Source: Dehalococcoidia bacterium
GTDB taxonomy: Bacteria > Chloroflexota > Dehalococcoidia > Dehalococcoidales > Fen-1064
Assembly (NCBI GenBank): GCA_003153075.1
Contig: PMBW01000075.1
Span: forward strand, 4,820-18,647
DNA length: 13,828 nt
Direction: 5' to 3'
Shown here: positions 1-6,633 of the stretch, one piece after another
Position numbering within the stretch: the stretch's first letter is position 1
Layout: each line of letters opens with the position of its first letter
The notes under the pieces: model-generated
The model's database searches: none
What the model saw: the letters and a program-made list of their open reading frames with translations, nothing else
What the model was told of the DNA's origin: nothing
Program-made: the position numbers and the translations under genes

Positions 1-2
1 TC

Positions 3-395
3 CGCGCCAAACAAAAGCGCGATGAGGCCAATACTATCCTCATCCAAGACACCGAAAAAGAATTAGCTGCCGACCCGGCCAAGAAAGCAACTGCTGAAAA
101 AGGGTTCGAAAATTACGTTGAAAAACAGGGCATAATCCCTGATGCCGAAGGCAGATACTTTGACCGCGGCTACGGCAACTACATTACGCCGGCGATCTGG
201 ACCGCGGTGATCACCAGAAACGCGAACAGACCGAACCCACCGTCTTTTGGCGGCGGACACAGCAGCTGCGCCTGTGTTTCCTGCGCGTGCGCATGTGCTT
301 GTGCTTGCGCCGGGGGCGGCGCTGCGGGCTGCACTAAAAAAGGCCTTCACCGCTGCGAGGAATGCGAGGAACCGGAGAAACCACACGTGGATTAA
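3..395 (+). CDS. Partial CDS (5' end outside window): unknown protein with C-terminal Cys-Ala repeat tail
   Basis: The reading frame is open from the left edge to TAA at 393-395, giving 130 visible residues; the true start lies outside the window. Visible residues 1-60 are charged and helical-looking (many E, K and A). Residues 60-80 contain aromatic and Gly positions (YFDRGYGNYITPAIW). Residues 89-103 are an alternating Cys-Ala tract with seven Cys (89, 91, 94, 96, 98, 100, 102), followed by GGGAAGC (Cys110) and a CxxC pair (118, 121). Synonymous codons vary across the tract (TGC/TGT; GCC/GCG/GCA/GCT), so the repeat looks kept at protein level rather than produced by DNA slippage. The Cys density suggests metal binding or a cross-linked tail; that is inference. 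I do not recognise the family with confidence and assign no function. No terminator is evident downstream. Confidence 0.75.
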   Translation, partial: RAKQKRDEANTILIQDTEKELAADPAKKATAEKGFENYVEKQGIIPDAEGRYFDRGYGNYITPAIWTAVITRNANRPNPPSFGGGHSSCACVSCACACACACAGGGAAGCTKKGLHRCEECEEPEKPHVD

Positions 396-735
396 CAACC
401 CTGCCTGTTCTCCAAGGCATGATCTAAATTCGCTGCGGCAACCGCCGTGCGCAAAACAGGTACAAACAAGTTATTCCGATAAATTATTATTATGTAAAGT
501 ACTTTCCCCCGCTGGCTAATCTTCCAGCTGCCGCAATAAGCGCCCTTCGTTTTTGGTTAATCCGCTGTTCCTAAAAAATGTTACACGATTTTTCGTAATT
601 TCAGGGCCGAATTTAATATCCCGCCTTCATTTGCTTCTGCAATCGGCGGAAATGTTATAAATCTGTCACAAATTCCTGCTGTATTATATTACTTTGCAAC
701 AGGCGTTCAATATACTGGCACTATTCAGCAGTCTT
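396..735. other. Intergenic stretch between convergent genes, no gene recognised
   Basis: This stretch lies between the 3' ends of the Cys-Ala tail gene (+) and the first binding-protein gene (-). It becomes AT-rich after about 460. I see only short imperfect hairpins (for example GCTGG/CCAGC at 511-528) and no U-tract terminator. A short open frame runs through 561-758 without a plausible start and is treated as chance. Confidence 0.5.
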
Positions 736-2424
736 CTAATGTCCCAGAGATTTTTTGAGATCGCGGTCTATCCAGCAACGCGCGCCGTACAGGCTCAACC
801 TGCTCGGCCCGCCCATGCCCATCCATAACCCATGGATCTGACCGTGATACCCTTTGAGCCAGGGTTGCATTACGATATAGGTAACAGGCTGCAGTAACGA
901 TACTACGTAATGCTGCCGCGCAACCCGCTCGTTGGTGTCTTTACATACCTGCTTCAGCTCATCCTCATTCTTTGCCGCCAGGGCTTTCGGATAGAAAGCA
1001 TCCATAACCGGGTCGTGGACTCCCAACCAGTTCGGTTCGTGATCAGAATGAAAGCGGTTGATCGCCCCCAAAGGCGAATAGTTGTGGCCGAGCGGCCCGT
1101 ATTCGCGCCAGACCAATTCATGTTTCTGGTCGATCTCCACGAATTTAAGCATGGGGGTATGCTCCATCGGACGGATCTCCATGTCGATACCGACTGCGGC
1201 GAAGTAAGACTGTATGATCGTCAGCAGTTTCATATCCCATTCAATATCAGCCACAACGTTGGTTTTGAATCCATGCGGATAACCGGCCTCAGCCAGCAGT
1301 TTTTTCGCCAGCGCCGGGTTATAGGCGTACTCGTCCTTGAGCGCTTGCGGCCAGATCTCATAGGGGAATCCCCACCCTTTCATGTCCCTTGATGTTACCA
1401 CCGATGGGTAGGGATCGACGGTGCCGTGGTAATAATCTGCGGCGACGGCCTGTAAATTAATTGACAGCTGCATCGCTTTACGGACGCGGATATCGTTAAA
1501 AGGCGGCTTGTTATTGGCCGGCTGTACGGTCAGTGCCTGCGGCCGGGGATTGATCAACAGCACAAGTTCCGGATTTGTTTTCTGCATTGCCAGGGCATTC
1601 ACAGCGGAGACTCCCATCATCAGGTCGATTCGACCGGCGCGCATTGCGGCCATCGCTTCGGCGTCGTCCGGCATGACAAGATAATTAATACCGTCCACGT
1701 AGGGAACCTTGTTCTGCGGGTAACGTTCATCGTGCCCCCAATAATCAGGATTTCGCACCAGCGTGGCATGGCTCTCGGATACAAAATCCTTCAGGATAAA
1801 CGGCCCGGTGCCGATGGCATGATGCCAATCATTGAGGTCCCCCCATTTCTTTGCCGCATCAGGGTTTTCCAGGCACGGCCCCTGTCCCACGCCGTGGACG
1901 CTCTCCATGATCGACTCAGGATTGGTTATCTTGAGCTTGAAGACAACCGTGTACTTATCCGCAGCCGTCACCGATATCAGGTCTTTAGAACTGATATCCT
2001 GGCGGTACGGACTCGGTTGTGTAAAACCGCCGCCCAGGGCATACATCCGGTTATAGTGAAATACCACGTCGTCGGCCACAAACTCGCGGCCGTTTGCGGG
2101 TGGGATATTTTGCCAGTGAATGCCCTTGCGCAGATGGATGACATGGGTACCCGGTTCTGGAAATTCCCAGCTTTCGGCCAGTTGTCCTTTCATATACTTG
2201 GCGGGATGCCAGGGAGTCCTGTAATCCCATACCGCCGGGTCCAGAGTCCAATCGTCCGAGACCAGCCTTTCCATCCACCCGCCGTAGATACTGGTCAGTT
2301 TTTCTGTTTGCCAGGGGTCAAAACTGGTGACATTCCGGTTCGCCCGAATCTGCATTTCACCGCCGTATTGAGGCTTGCCTAGTTTATCCCACCAGTTACT
2401 AGTAGTTTTTTTATCCTGTTTCAC
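736..2424 (-). CDS. ABC transporter substrate-binding protein, family 5, without signal peptide
   Basis: The product has 562 residues and belongs to the SBP_bac_5 (oligopeptide/nickel-type) solute-binding family. Family signatures include RNPDYWG, the PYVDGINYLVMPDD stretch, an AGRID segment and PPFNDIRVRKAMQLSIN. It is clearly paralogous to the lipoprotein at 4143-5951, sharing WWDKLGxPQYGG near the N-terminus, NDWHHAIGTGPF in the middle and DLKKSLG at the C-terminus. The start is GTG, with GAGGAG five bases upstream. An in-frame TGA lies four codons before the GTG, so the protein cannot be extended and starts with MKQDKKTTSN, directly before the region that follows the lipoprotein linker in the paralogue. 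No export signal is visible, which is odd for a family that works outside the membrane. No permease or ATPase gene is adjacent. The ligand is probably a peptide or small organic solute, but this is unproven. Confidence 0.92.
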   Translation of the reverse strand: MKQDKKTTSNWWDKLGKPQYGGEMQIRANRNVTSFDPWQTEKLTSIYGGWMERLVSDDWTLDPAVWDYRTPWHPAKYMKGQLAESWEFPEPGTHVIHLRKGIHWQNIPPANGREFVADDVVFHYNRMYALGGGFTQPSPYRQDISSKDLISVTAADKYTVVFKLKITNPESIMESVHGVGQGPCLENPDAAKKWGDLNDWHHAIGTGPFILKDFVSESHATLVRNPDYWGHDERYPQNKVPYVDGINYLVMPDDAEAMAAMRAGRIDLMMGVSAVNALAMQKTNPELVLLINPRPQALTVQPANNKPPFNDIRVRKAMQLSINLQAVAADYYHGTVDPYPSVVTSRDMKGWGFPYEIWPQALKDEYAYNPALAKKLLAEAGYPHGFKTNVVADIEWDMKLLTIIQSYFAAVGIDMEIRPMEHTPMLKFVEIDQKHELVWREYGPLGHNYSPLGAINRFHSDHEPNWLGVHDPVMDAFYPKALAAKNEDELKQVCKDTNERVARQHYVVSLLQPVTYIVMQPWLKGYHGQIHGLWMGMGGPSRLSLYGARCWIDRDLKKSLGH

Positions 2425-2843
2425 GCGTTCTCCTCATTATGTCTCTATAGGTTCCTGATGTTTATTTGTTAAGCATTTCGACTTGTATATATTTCGGATA
2501 TAAAAACAATAATATGCCTTCAACCTCCGGATTGTAAAGCAAAAATAACCATTGAGGGACAAAAAAACTAAACGCCAAGTATAAATCCGCGCTAACCGGT
2601 TGAAAACAAATCAGACAATATACAGGCGGAGTTATTTTACATTGCCGATACTAAAGAACTATCGGCGGGTAAACCAAAGTCGGATAGATTAGTCTTTATA
2701 GAAAGATGATAATATATTCGAGTATTATTAAGGCTTTCAAAGGATGAAAGTATCGACAGTCTGTTAATAAGGGCATAAATCAATCAACTCACTCGAATTT
2801 AACAAATAATAAACACACGGCAAAGCTTGAGACAAGGAAGAAA
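2425..2843. other. Divergent intergenic region, AT-rich
   Basis: These 419 bases separate two divergently transcribed genes and should hold both promoters. The clearest structure is the inverted repeat at 2644-2666. On the minus strand, TTTACA followed 18 bases later by TATTAT is a weak promoter candidate for the binding protein. No convincing promoter was seen for the plus-strand gene. I found no coding remnant. Confidence 0.5.
2644..2666. repeat. Inverted repeat, 7-bp arms, possible operator or hairpin
   Basis: GCCGATA (2644-2650) and TATCGGC (2660-2666) are perfect reverse complements separated by nine bases. Neither side is followed by a T-tract, so it is not a typical intrinsic terminator. 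Its place between divergent genes fits an operator, but a 7-bp arm can arise by chance in 400 bases. Confidence 0.4.
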
Positions 2844-3797
2844 ATGGATAATATTGTTAGTTCACAGGATTTGGTATTGCCTTTAGAATATCCGGTTAAA
2901 TCCGGTGACGGCATAGATATCGACATAAAAATACAGGTTGTCGCCATCATAGGAAACTACAATATTTTCAAGCAAAAAACAAATTTGAATCCCTCCACAT
3001 CAGAGATTTCACCCGTGGCCGCCTATCTTTCCGGACTGGATGAATTAAAAAACCTGCTTAAATCCGAATCATCCGCATACAGCGCAGAACAGCTGTTACA
3101 TGACCAGGCGGTGGCTAATCAAATAACGATAAAAATCGAGGGGACGTTATCACAGGTTCTGCAGGAAAATGGCCTGCAATTTGTTCGTATTTCAGCGCTT
3201 AACCCGGGGAAAATTGAAACACAGCCGCAACCGTCCATAAGTTCAGCCAGTAGCTCTTCGCCTCAGGCGTCCGGCAAATCATCGAATTTCTGGCATGTGC
3301 CGTTTATTGCCACCATCGCGCTCTTGATTGTTATTATCGTAGTGTTTATTGCTTCTCACTCCAGCGCATCAGCAACAATTTCGAAAAAAGATAAAACAAT
3401 CGCAGCATTACAGAATAAAATCGATCCTGCCAAAGAGCAGTTGGCCGCCATGCAGGCTAAAGTCAAAGAGGCGGGCGATATTTTGAATCTGTCCCTTTCA
3501 ACGACAGAAGCTAAGGAAGTCACCATCAATCAATACGGCGGACAATCAACCAACGTAGTCACTTTTAATGCTAAATATGCCGGTTATGTCGTCATTACCG
3601 GGCAAAGTACCTCCAATAACGGGCTGATTAATGTGACTAACAAGACGGATGATCAGACGTTTATTGTACCCAATACTTTTTATTCTGATACAGCGCAAAT
3701 AGTGCCGGTATTACCGGGAACAGTGGCCGTTGAATTTACCAATGTTAATATATTAAACGGCGCAACAACAACACTGACCGTTGTCTATCACTATTAA
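2844..3797 (+). CDS. Unrecognised single-pass membrane protein with coiled coil and beta-rich C-terminal domain
   Basis: The product has 317 residues. The start is ATG with AAGGAAG just upstream. Visible layout: an N-terminal domain (about 1-120) without a signal peptide; a Ser/Pro/Gln-rich linker (about 125-148); one strong membrane segment (about 149-171, rich in I, V and L); a heptad-like stretch (about 178-212, TIAALQNKIDPAKEQLAAMQ); and a Thr/Asn/Val-rich, beta-like C-terminal domain (about 222-317). With so few positive charges on the C-terminal side, that domain is probably extracytoplasmic and the N-terminal domain cytoplasmic (inference). The segment DGIDIDIKIQVVAII followed later by EQLLHDQAV and LQENGLQFVRISAL faintly recalls SPFH/band-7 domains, but SPFH proteins normally have the membrane segment before that domain. 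I give no function. The gene looks more AT-rich than the right-hand cluster. Confidence 0.85.
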   Translation: MDNIVSSQDLVLPLEYPVKSGDGIDIDIKIQVVAIIGNYNIFKQKTNLNPSTSEISPVAAYLSGLDELKNLLKSESSAYSAEQLLHDQAVANQITIKIEGTLSQVLQENGLQFVRISALNPGKIETQPQPSISSASSSSPQASGKSSNFWHVPFIATIALLIVIIVVFIASHSSASATISKKDKTIAALQNKIDPAKEQLAAMQAKVKEAGDILNLSLSTTEAKEVTINQYGGQSTNVVTFNAKYAGYVVITGQSTSNNGLINVTNKTDDQTFIVPNTFYSDTAQIVPVLPGTVAVEFTNVNILNGATTTLTVVYHY

Positions 3798-3869
3798 ATA
3801 GGGCCGTTTTTAATGATAAACATCAACGTTACCGATGGTCTACCGTTTTCAGCCGTTAATGAAAAGATA

Positions 3870-4037
3870 CTAATATTTCGATGAGTCTACTTCTTCCATC
3901 TTCCCATTCATGGTATAAATCACTCTTTCGCAAATATTGGTGACCCTGTCCTCGCTGCGTTCCAGGTTATGGGTTACCCAGATCAGACGGGTTGCCCTGG
4001 TAATTGTTTTCGGGTCTTCTGCCATAAAAGTGAGCGA
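3870..4037 (-). pseudogene. phoU: C-terminal remnant of phoU (phosphate transport/regulation accessory protein)
   Basis: The minus-strand frame ending at TAG (3870-3872) reads MAEDPKTITR, then HNLERSEDRVTNICERVIY, and ends EEVDSSKY. This matches the final helices of PhoU, where an E/D-DP-x-TI segment is followed by a HNLERxxDRVTNIxExVIY helix. Only about 50-55 residues remain of a protein usually about 215-230 long. The likeness stops at about 4037; beyond that the frame stays open but no longer resembles PhoU and runs into a terminator hairpin. The ATG at 4023-4025 has no ribosome binding site. In PhoU these helices carry conserved acidic metal-binding positions; an S (ERS) stands where I/A is usual. 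No pst genes or other phoU pieces are in the window. The simplest reading is a deletion or insertion that removed the front of the gene. Confidence 0.7.
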
Positions 4038-4069
4038 TAACCAACCTGCGCTGTTGATTGAATCGTCGC

Positions 4070-4108
4070 AAGGAAAGAGGCCGGTACGACTTGGCCTCTT
4101 TCCTTTTT
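4070..4108 (+). terminator. Rho-independent terminator, plus strand
   Basis: GGAAAGAGGCC (4072-4082) pairs perfectly with GGCCTCTTTCC (4093-4103); two further A-T pairs extend the stem to 13 bp around a ten-base loop. It is followed by TTTTT (4104-4108). The T-tract is only on the plus strand, so it would stop transcripts from the left, most likely that of the 2844-3797 gene 270 bases upstream. It also lies just past the 3' end of the lipoprotein gene, where the hairpin alone could protect the minus-strand transcript. Confidence 0.8.
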
Positions 4109-4142
4109 ACCAAATAAATCAAACCAAAATTCCGGAGATTAG

Positions 4143-5951
4143 TTAATATCCCAGAGATTTTTTCAGGTTCTGGTCTATCCAGAACCGCGATGTATAAAAA
4201 CCAAGTATGCTCGGCCCCCAGTTGCCGTAGGTTGAACCGTACTGCCCGTTGTATCCCTTAAACCACGGCTGCACAAGACTGAAAGTCATCGGCTGCAGTA
4301 ATGATACGGTAAAGTGCTGCTGCGCGATATACAAGTTACAATCACTGACGATTTTCTTCACCTGATCTGTACTTGTAGCTGCCAGCGCCGCGGGATAGAA
4401 GGTATCATATTTAGCATCATTGACCCTCAAGTACTGGTTATTACTACCTGACAGGAACTTTTGAAGTTGTAAAATCGGTTCATTTGTCTTGCCCATTACT
4501 CCGCCGGTTGAAAGCGAAGCTAACGCGTCTTGTTTGTAACCCGTGGAAACGAAGGCGTTCCAGGACGCATTATCCATTGTTCGTATCTCCATATCGACTC
4601 CGACATCGGCGAAATACGATTTCACGATCTGCAGTAACCCCATGTCGTGTACAGTATCTACCACGATATCGGTTTTAAAGCCGCTGGGGTAACCTGCCGC
4701 AGCTAAAAGCGCCTTGGCTTGAGTAGGATTATATGCGTACTCATCCTTCAGCGATTGCGGCCAGTTCTGATAAGGGTTTCCCCAACCGGTCATATATTTG
4801 GAGGTTAATGCAACCGGGTCTGATGAAGTAGTGCCGTTATAATATGTTTTTGCGATAGTCGGCAGGTCGAGCGCCATCTGCAAGGCTTTCCGGACATTGA
4901 TATCATTAAAAGGTTTTACATCGTTTCTCGGATCTATAGAAAGACCTGCGGAGAACGGAATGCCCACCAGGGTAATTGACGGGTTCGTTTTCTTTACATC
5001 CTGAGTGGCTGTGTACGGTAAATTATCAATGGCATCGATCTTGCCCGTCCGCAATCCGGAGATTGCCGTTGCATCGTCGGGTATTATCAGGTACTTGACA
5101 GAATCTACATAAGGGAGCTGGTTCTTCGGATAACGCTCGTCATAACCCCAATAATTGGGATTCTTGACCATAGTTGCCGACGCGCCGGAAACAAAATCCG
5201 TCAACATGAAAGGACCGGTGCCGATGGCATGGTGCCAATCATTGACATCGCCCCATTGTTTCACTGCGTCGGGATTTTCAATGCACATCTCCGAAGTAGC
5301 GCTCAGTTGCAGACACTCTGTAATAAACTCAGGATTAGATGATTTCCACTTAAAAACTACCGTATATTTATCGGTAGCAGTTGCGGATAAGAGACTCGGC
5401 ATGTTCGGTTGTTCGGCATGCGGGCCCCCGAATTTATTAAACAGGCCGCTTGTAGAATCGTACATCCGCATAAAATGGAAAACAATATCATCGGCTACCA
5501 ACTCACGTCCATTTGCCGGCGGTAAATTCTGCCAGTGGATCCCCTGACGCAAATGTATGACATAAGTGCTTGTGTCCGTAAATTCCCAGGAAGCAGCCAG
5601 ATTGCCTTTTACAAAATCACTGGGACGATACATCATTGTATAGCTGAACGTCGATGGGTCCAGTGTCCAGTCGTCAGAAGTCATTTTTTCCATCCATCCT
5701 GACTCTATTCCAACGATGAAGTTGTTCATGAACGGGTCCCAATTCACGATGTCTTTTGTAAGACGCAGGGTCATTTGTCCGCCGTACTGCGGTGTGCCAA
5801 GTTTGTCCCACCATTTACTGGCTGTGACAGCCGAAGTGGTTACCTTCGTAGCTGGTGCAGTAGTTGAGCTGGATTTTGTGCTGCATGATACTAATATCAA
5901 GGATATTATCATCAGACAACTCAAAATCAAAATTCCGGTCTTTCCTTTCAT
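4143..5951 (-). CDS. ABC transporter substrate-binding lipoprotein, family 5
   Basis: The product has 602 residues. The start is ATG with GGAG five bases upstream. Residues 1-22 form a lipoprotein signal peptide (K at 2 and 4, then a hydrophobic core) ending in the lipobox LVSC, with Cys23 as the lipidated residue. A Ser/Thr/Ala-rich linker follows to about 45, then the SBP_bac_5 fold: KWWDKLGTPQYGGQM, KNPNYWGYDERYP, YVDSVKYLIIPDD, PFNDINVRKALQMALD. It is a close paralogue of the protein at 736-2424, differing mainly in having a leader. It would be anchored outside the cytoplasmic membrane and deliver a solute to an ABC permease; none is encoded nearby. It is transcribed divergently from the MarR gene, from a good promoter (6073-6101) with a palindrome just downstream, so MarR control is likely. 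The ligand is unknown. Confidence 0.95.
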   Translation of the reverse strand: MKGKTGILILSCLMIISLILVSCSTKSSSTTAPATKVTTSAVTASKWWDKLGTPQYGGQMTLRLTKDIVNWDPFMNNFIVGIESGWMEKMTSDDWTLDPSTFSYTMMYRPSDFVKGNLAASWEFTDTSTYVIHLRQGIHWQNLPPANGRELVADDIVFHFMRMYDSTSGLFNKFGGPHAEQPNMPSLLSATATDKYTVVFKWKSSNPEFITECLQLSATSEMCIENPDAVKQWGDVNDWHHAIGTGPFMLTDFVSGASATMVKNPNYWGYDERYPKNQLPYVDSVKYLIIPDDATAISGLRTGKIDAIDNLPYTATQDVKKTNPSITLVGIPFSAGLSIDPRNDVKPFNDINVRKALQMALDLPTIAKTYYNGTTSSDPVALTSKYMTGWGNPYQNWPQSLKDEYAYNPTQAKALLAAAGYPSGFKTDIVVDTVHDMGLLQIVKSYFADVGVDMEIRTMDNASWNAFVSTGYKQDALASLSTGGVMGKTNEPILQLQKFLSGSNNQYLRVNDAKYDTFYPAALAATSTDQVKKIVSDCNLYIAQQHFTVSLLQPMTFSLVQPWFKGYNGQYGSTYGNWGPSILGFYTSRFWIDQNLKKSLGY

Positions 5952-6023
5952 CTTTGCTCCTTATATTTTACTAAAACTCATCCTGGAATCCGGTGTTTTG
6001 ATGCCTTTTCAATCGTGTTTTCT

Positions 6024-6053
6024 CAATAGTTTATGCTATAGTTTTCACTATAG
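6024..6053. promoter_or_regulatory. Palindrome plus direct repeat, candidate MarR operator
   Basis: CTATAGT (6036-6042) and ACTATAG (6047-6053) form a perfect inverted repeat with a four-base centre, the size of site bound by MarR dimers. A related half-site, CAATAGTTT (6024-6032), repeats CTATAGTTT (6036-6044) at 12-base spacing. The array lies at about +12 to +40 of the predicted lipoprotein transcript, between it and the divergent marR-type gene. Binding by this MarR is inferred from position and shape only. Confidence 0.55.
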
Positions 6054-6072
6054 ATAATGTATGTTGTTTGGT

Positions 6073-6101
6073 AATATAACACATCTCCTTTTCCTTGTCA
6101 A
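6073..6101 (-). promoter_or_regulatory. Sigma-70-type promoter of the substrate-binding lipoprotein
   Basis: Read on the minus strand, TTGACA (6101-6096) is followed by a 17-base spacer and TATATT (6078-6073), a perfect -35 and a five-of-six -10. Transcription would begin near 6065, leaving about 113 bases of leader before the ATG at 5951, with the palindrome at 6036-6053 early in that leader. Confidence 0.7.
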
Positions 6102-6110
6102 TATCATCCA

Positions 6111-6139
6111 TTGATTATGCTCACCGTCTACTTTATACT
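6111..6139 (+). promoter_or_regulatory. Sigma-70-type promoter of the MarR gene
   Basis: TTGATT (6111-6116), a 17-base spacer and TATACT (6134-6139) fit a housekeeping promoter, with four and five of six consensus bases. The predicted start of transcription is near 6146, only two bases before the ATG at 6148. This argues that translation starts at the TTG at 6178 instead. It stands back to back with the lipoprotein promoter; the two -35 boxes are nine bases apart. Confidence 0.6.
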
Positions 6140-6177
6140 TAAAGAATATGTCGTCCCCGTCTCCCGGAGGTGCCCAT

Positions 6178-6627
6178 TTGGAAGAACGTATCTCTAAAGA
6201 TCTTAAACGCTACGCCTGGATTTTGATCGGCAAAGCCCGGGAAGATATGCTCAAAGCTCGCCAAAAAGAACTCGCCCCCTATGAAATTTCGCCCAGGCAG
6301 GCCTATGTCTGTGACATCCTTTTTCACCTCGGCCGTAAGTCGACCATCGCCGAGGTCGCCAAACATGTGGATCGAGAGGTCAATACACTGTCCCAGCAGT
6401 TGAACCGGATGGAAAAGGATGGGTTGGTCAAGCGCTACCAGGAAAAGGCCAAATCTACCCTCTTAACCTTTGAGTTGACAGAGAAGGGTTTGGCTGCCTA
6501 TCAAAACAGCCTGAAAAGAGCTGCCATCAAAAAGATCATGTCTGTCCTCTCCGAGCAGGAACTCCGCCAGTTGATCGCCACGATGGAGCAAATTATCAGC
6601 GCCGCCGAAAAATATCAAGCCGATTAA
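6178..6627 (+). CDS. MarR family transcriptional regulator
   Basis: The product has 149 residues from the TTG at 6178. I prefer this start over the upstream in-frame ATG (6148) because GGAGGTG (6166-6172) sits five bases before the TTG, while the ATG has no ribosome binding site and lies almost on the predicted transcription start. Length and layout fit MarR: N-terminal helices for dimerisation, a winged helix-turn-helix at about 50-105 (STIAEVAKHVDREVNTLSQQ, then RMEKDGLVKR, then the wing ending in LTEKG), and C-terminal helices. REVNTLSQQLNRMEKDGLV is the recognition helix region typical of the family. MarR proteins usually repress until a small ligand binds. Likely targets are its own promoter and the divergent lipoprotein gene. 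It is convergent with the molybdopterin-subunit gene, with only six bases between stop codons. The effector is unknown. Confidence 0.92.
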   Translation: MEERISKDLKRYAWILIGKAREDMLKARQKELAPYEISPRQAYVCDILFHLGRKSTIAEVAKHVDREVNTLSQQLNRMEKDGLVKRYQEKAKSTLLTFELTEKGLAAYQNSLKRAAIKKIMSVLSEQELRQLIATMEQIISAAEKYQAD

Positions 6628-6633
6628 TTTATT

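Noticed and set aside
561..758. Open plus-strand frame reading a protein-like stretch (AEFNIPPSFASAIGG, then PAVLYYFATGVQY)
   Set aside because: It has no start codon with a ribosome binding site, lies in AT-rich DNA, and overlaps the end of the binding-protein gene; chance is the simpler explanation.
910..2382. Plus-strand open frames of 160 and 216 codons (910-1392 and 1732-2382)
   Set aside because: They lie antisense to the binding-protein gene and have no ribosome binding sites or family features.
2446..2451. CTATAG in the leader of the leaderless binding-protein gene as a second MarR site
   Set aside because: It is a single 6-base self-complementary word without the extended arms or repeated half-site seen at 6024-6053.
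3870..4025. Fragment first read as the C-terminal end of an ABC transporter ATPase (IWVTHNLE followed by ICERVIY)
   Set aside because: The spacing and the NLERxxDRVTNIxExVIY helix fit PhoU much better than the ATPase H-loop region.
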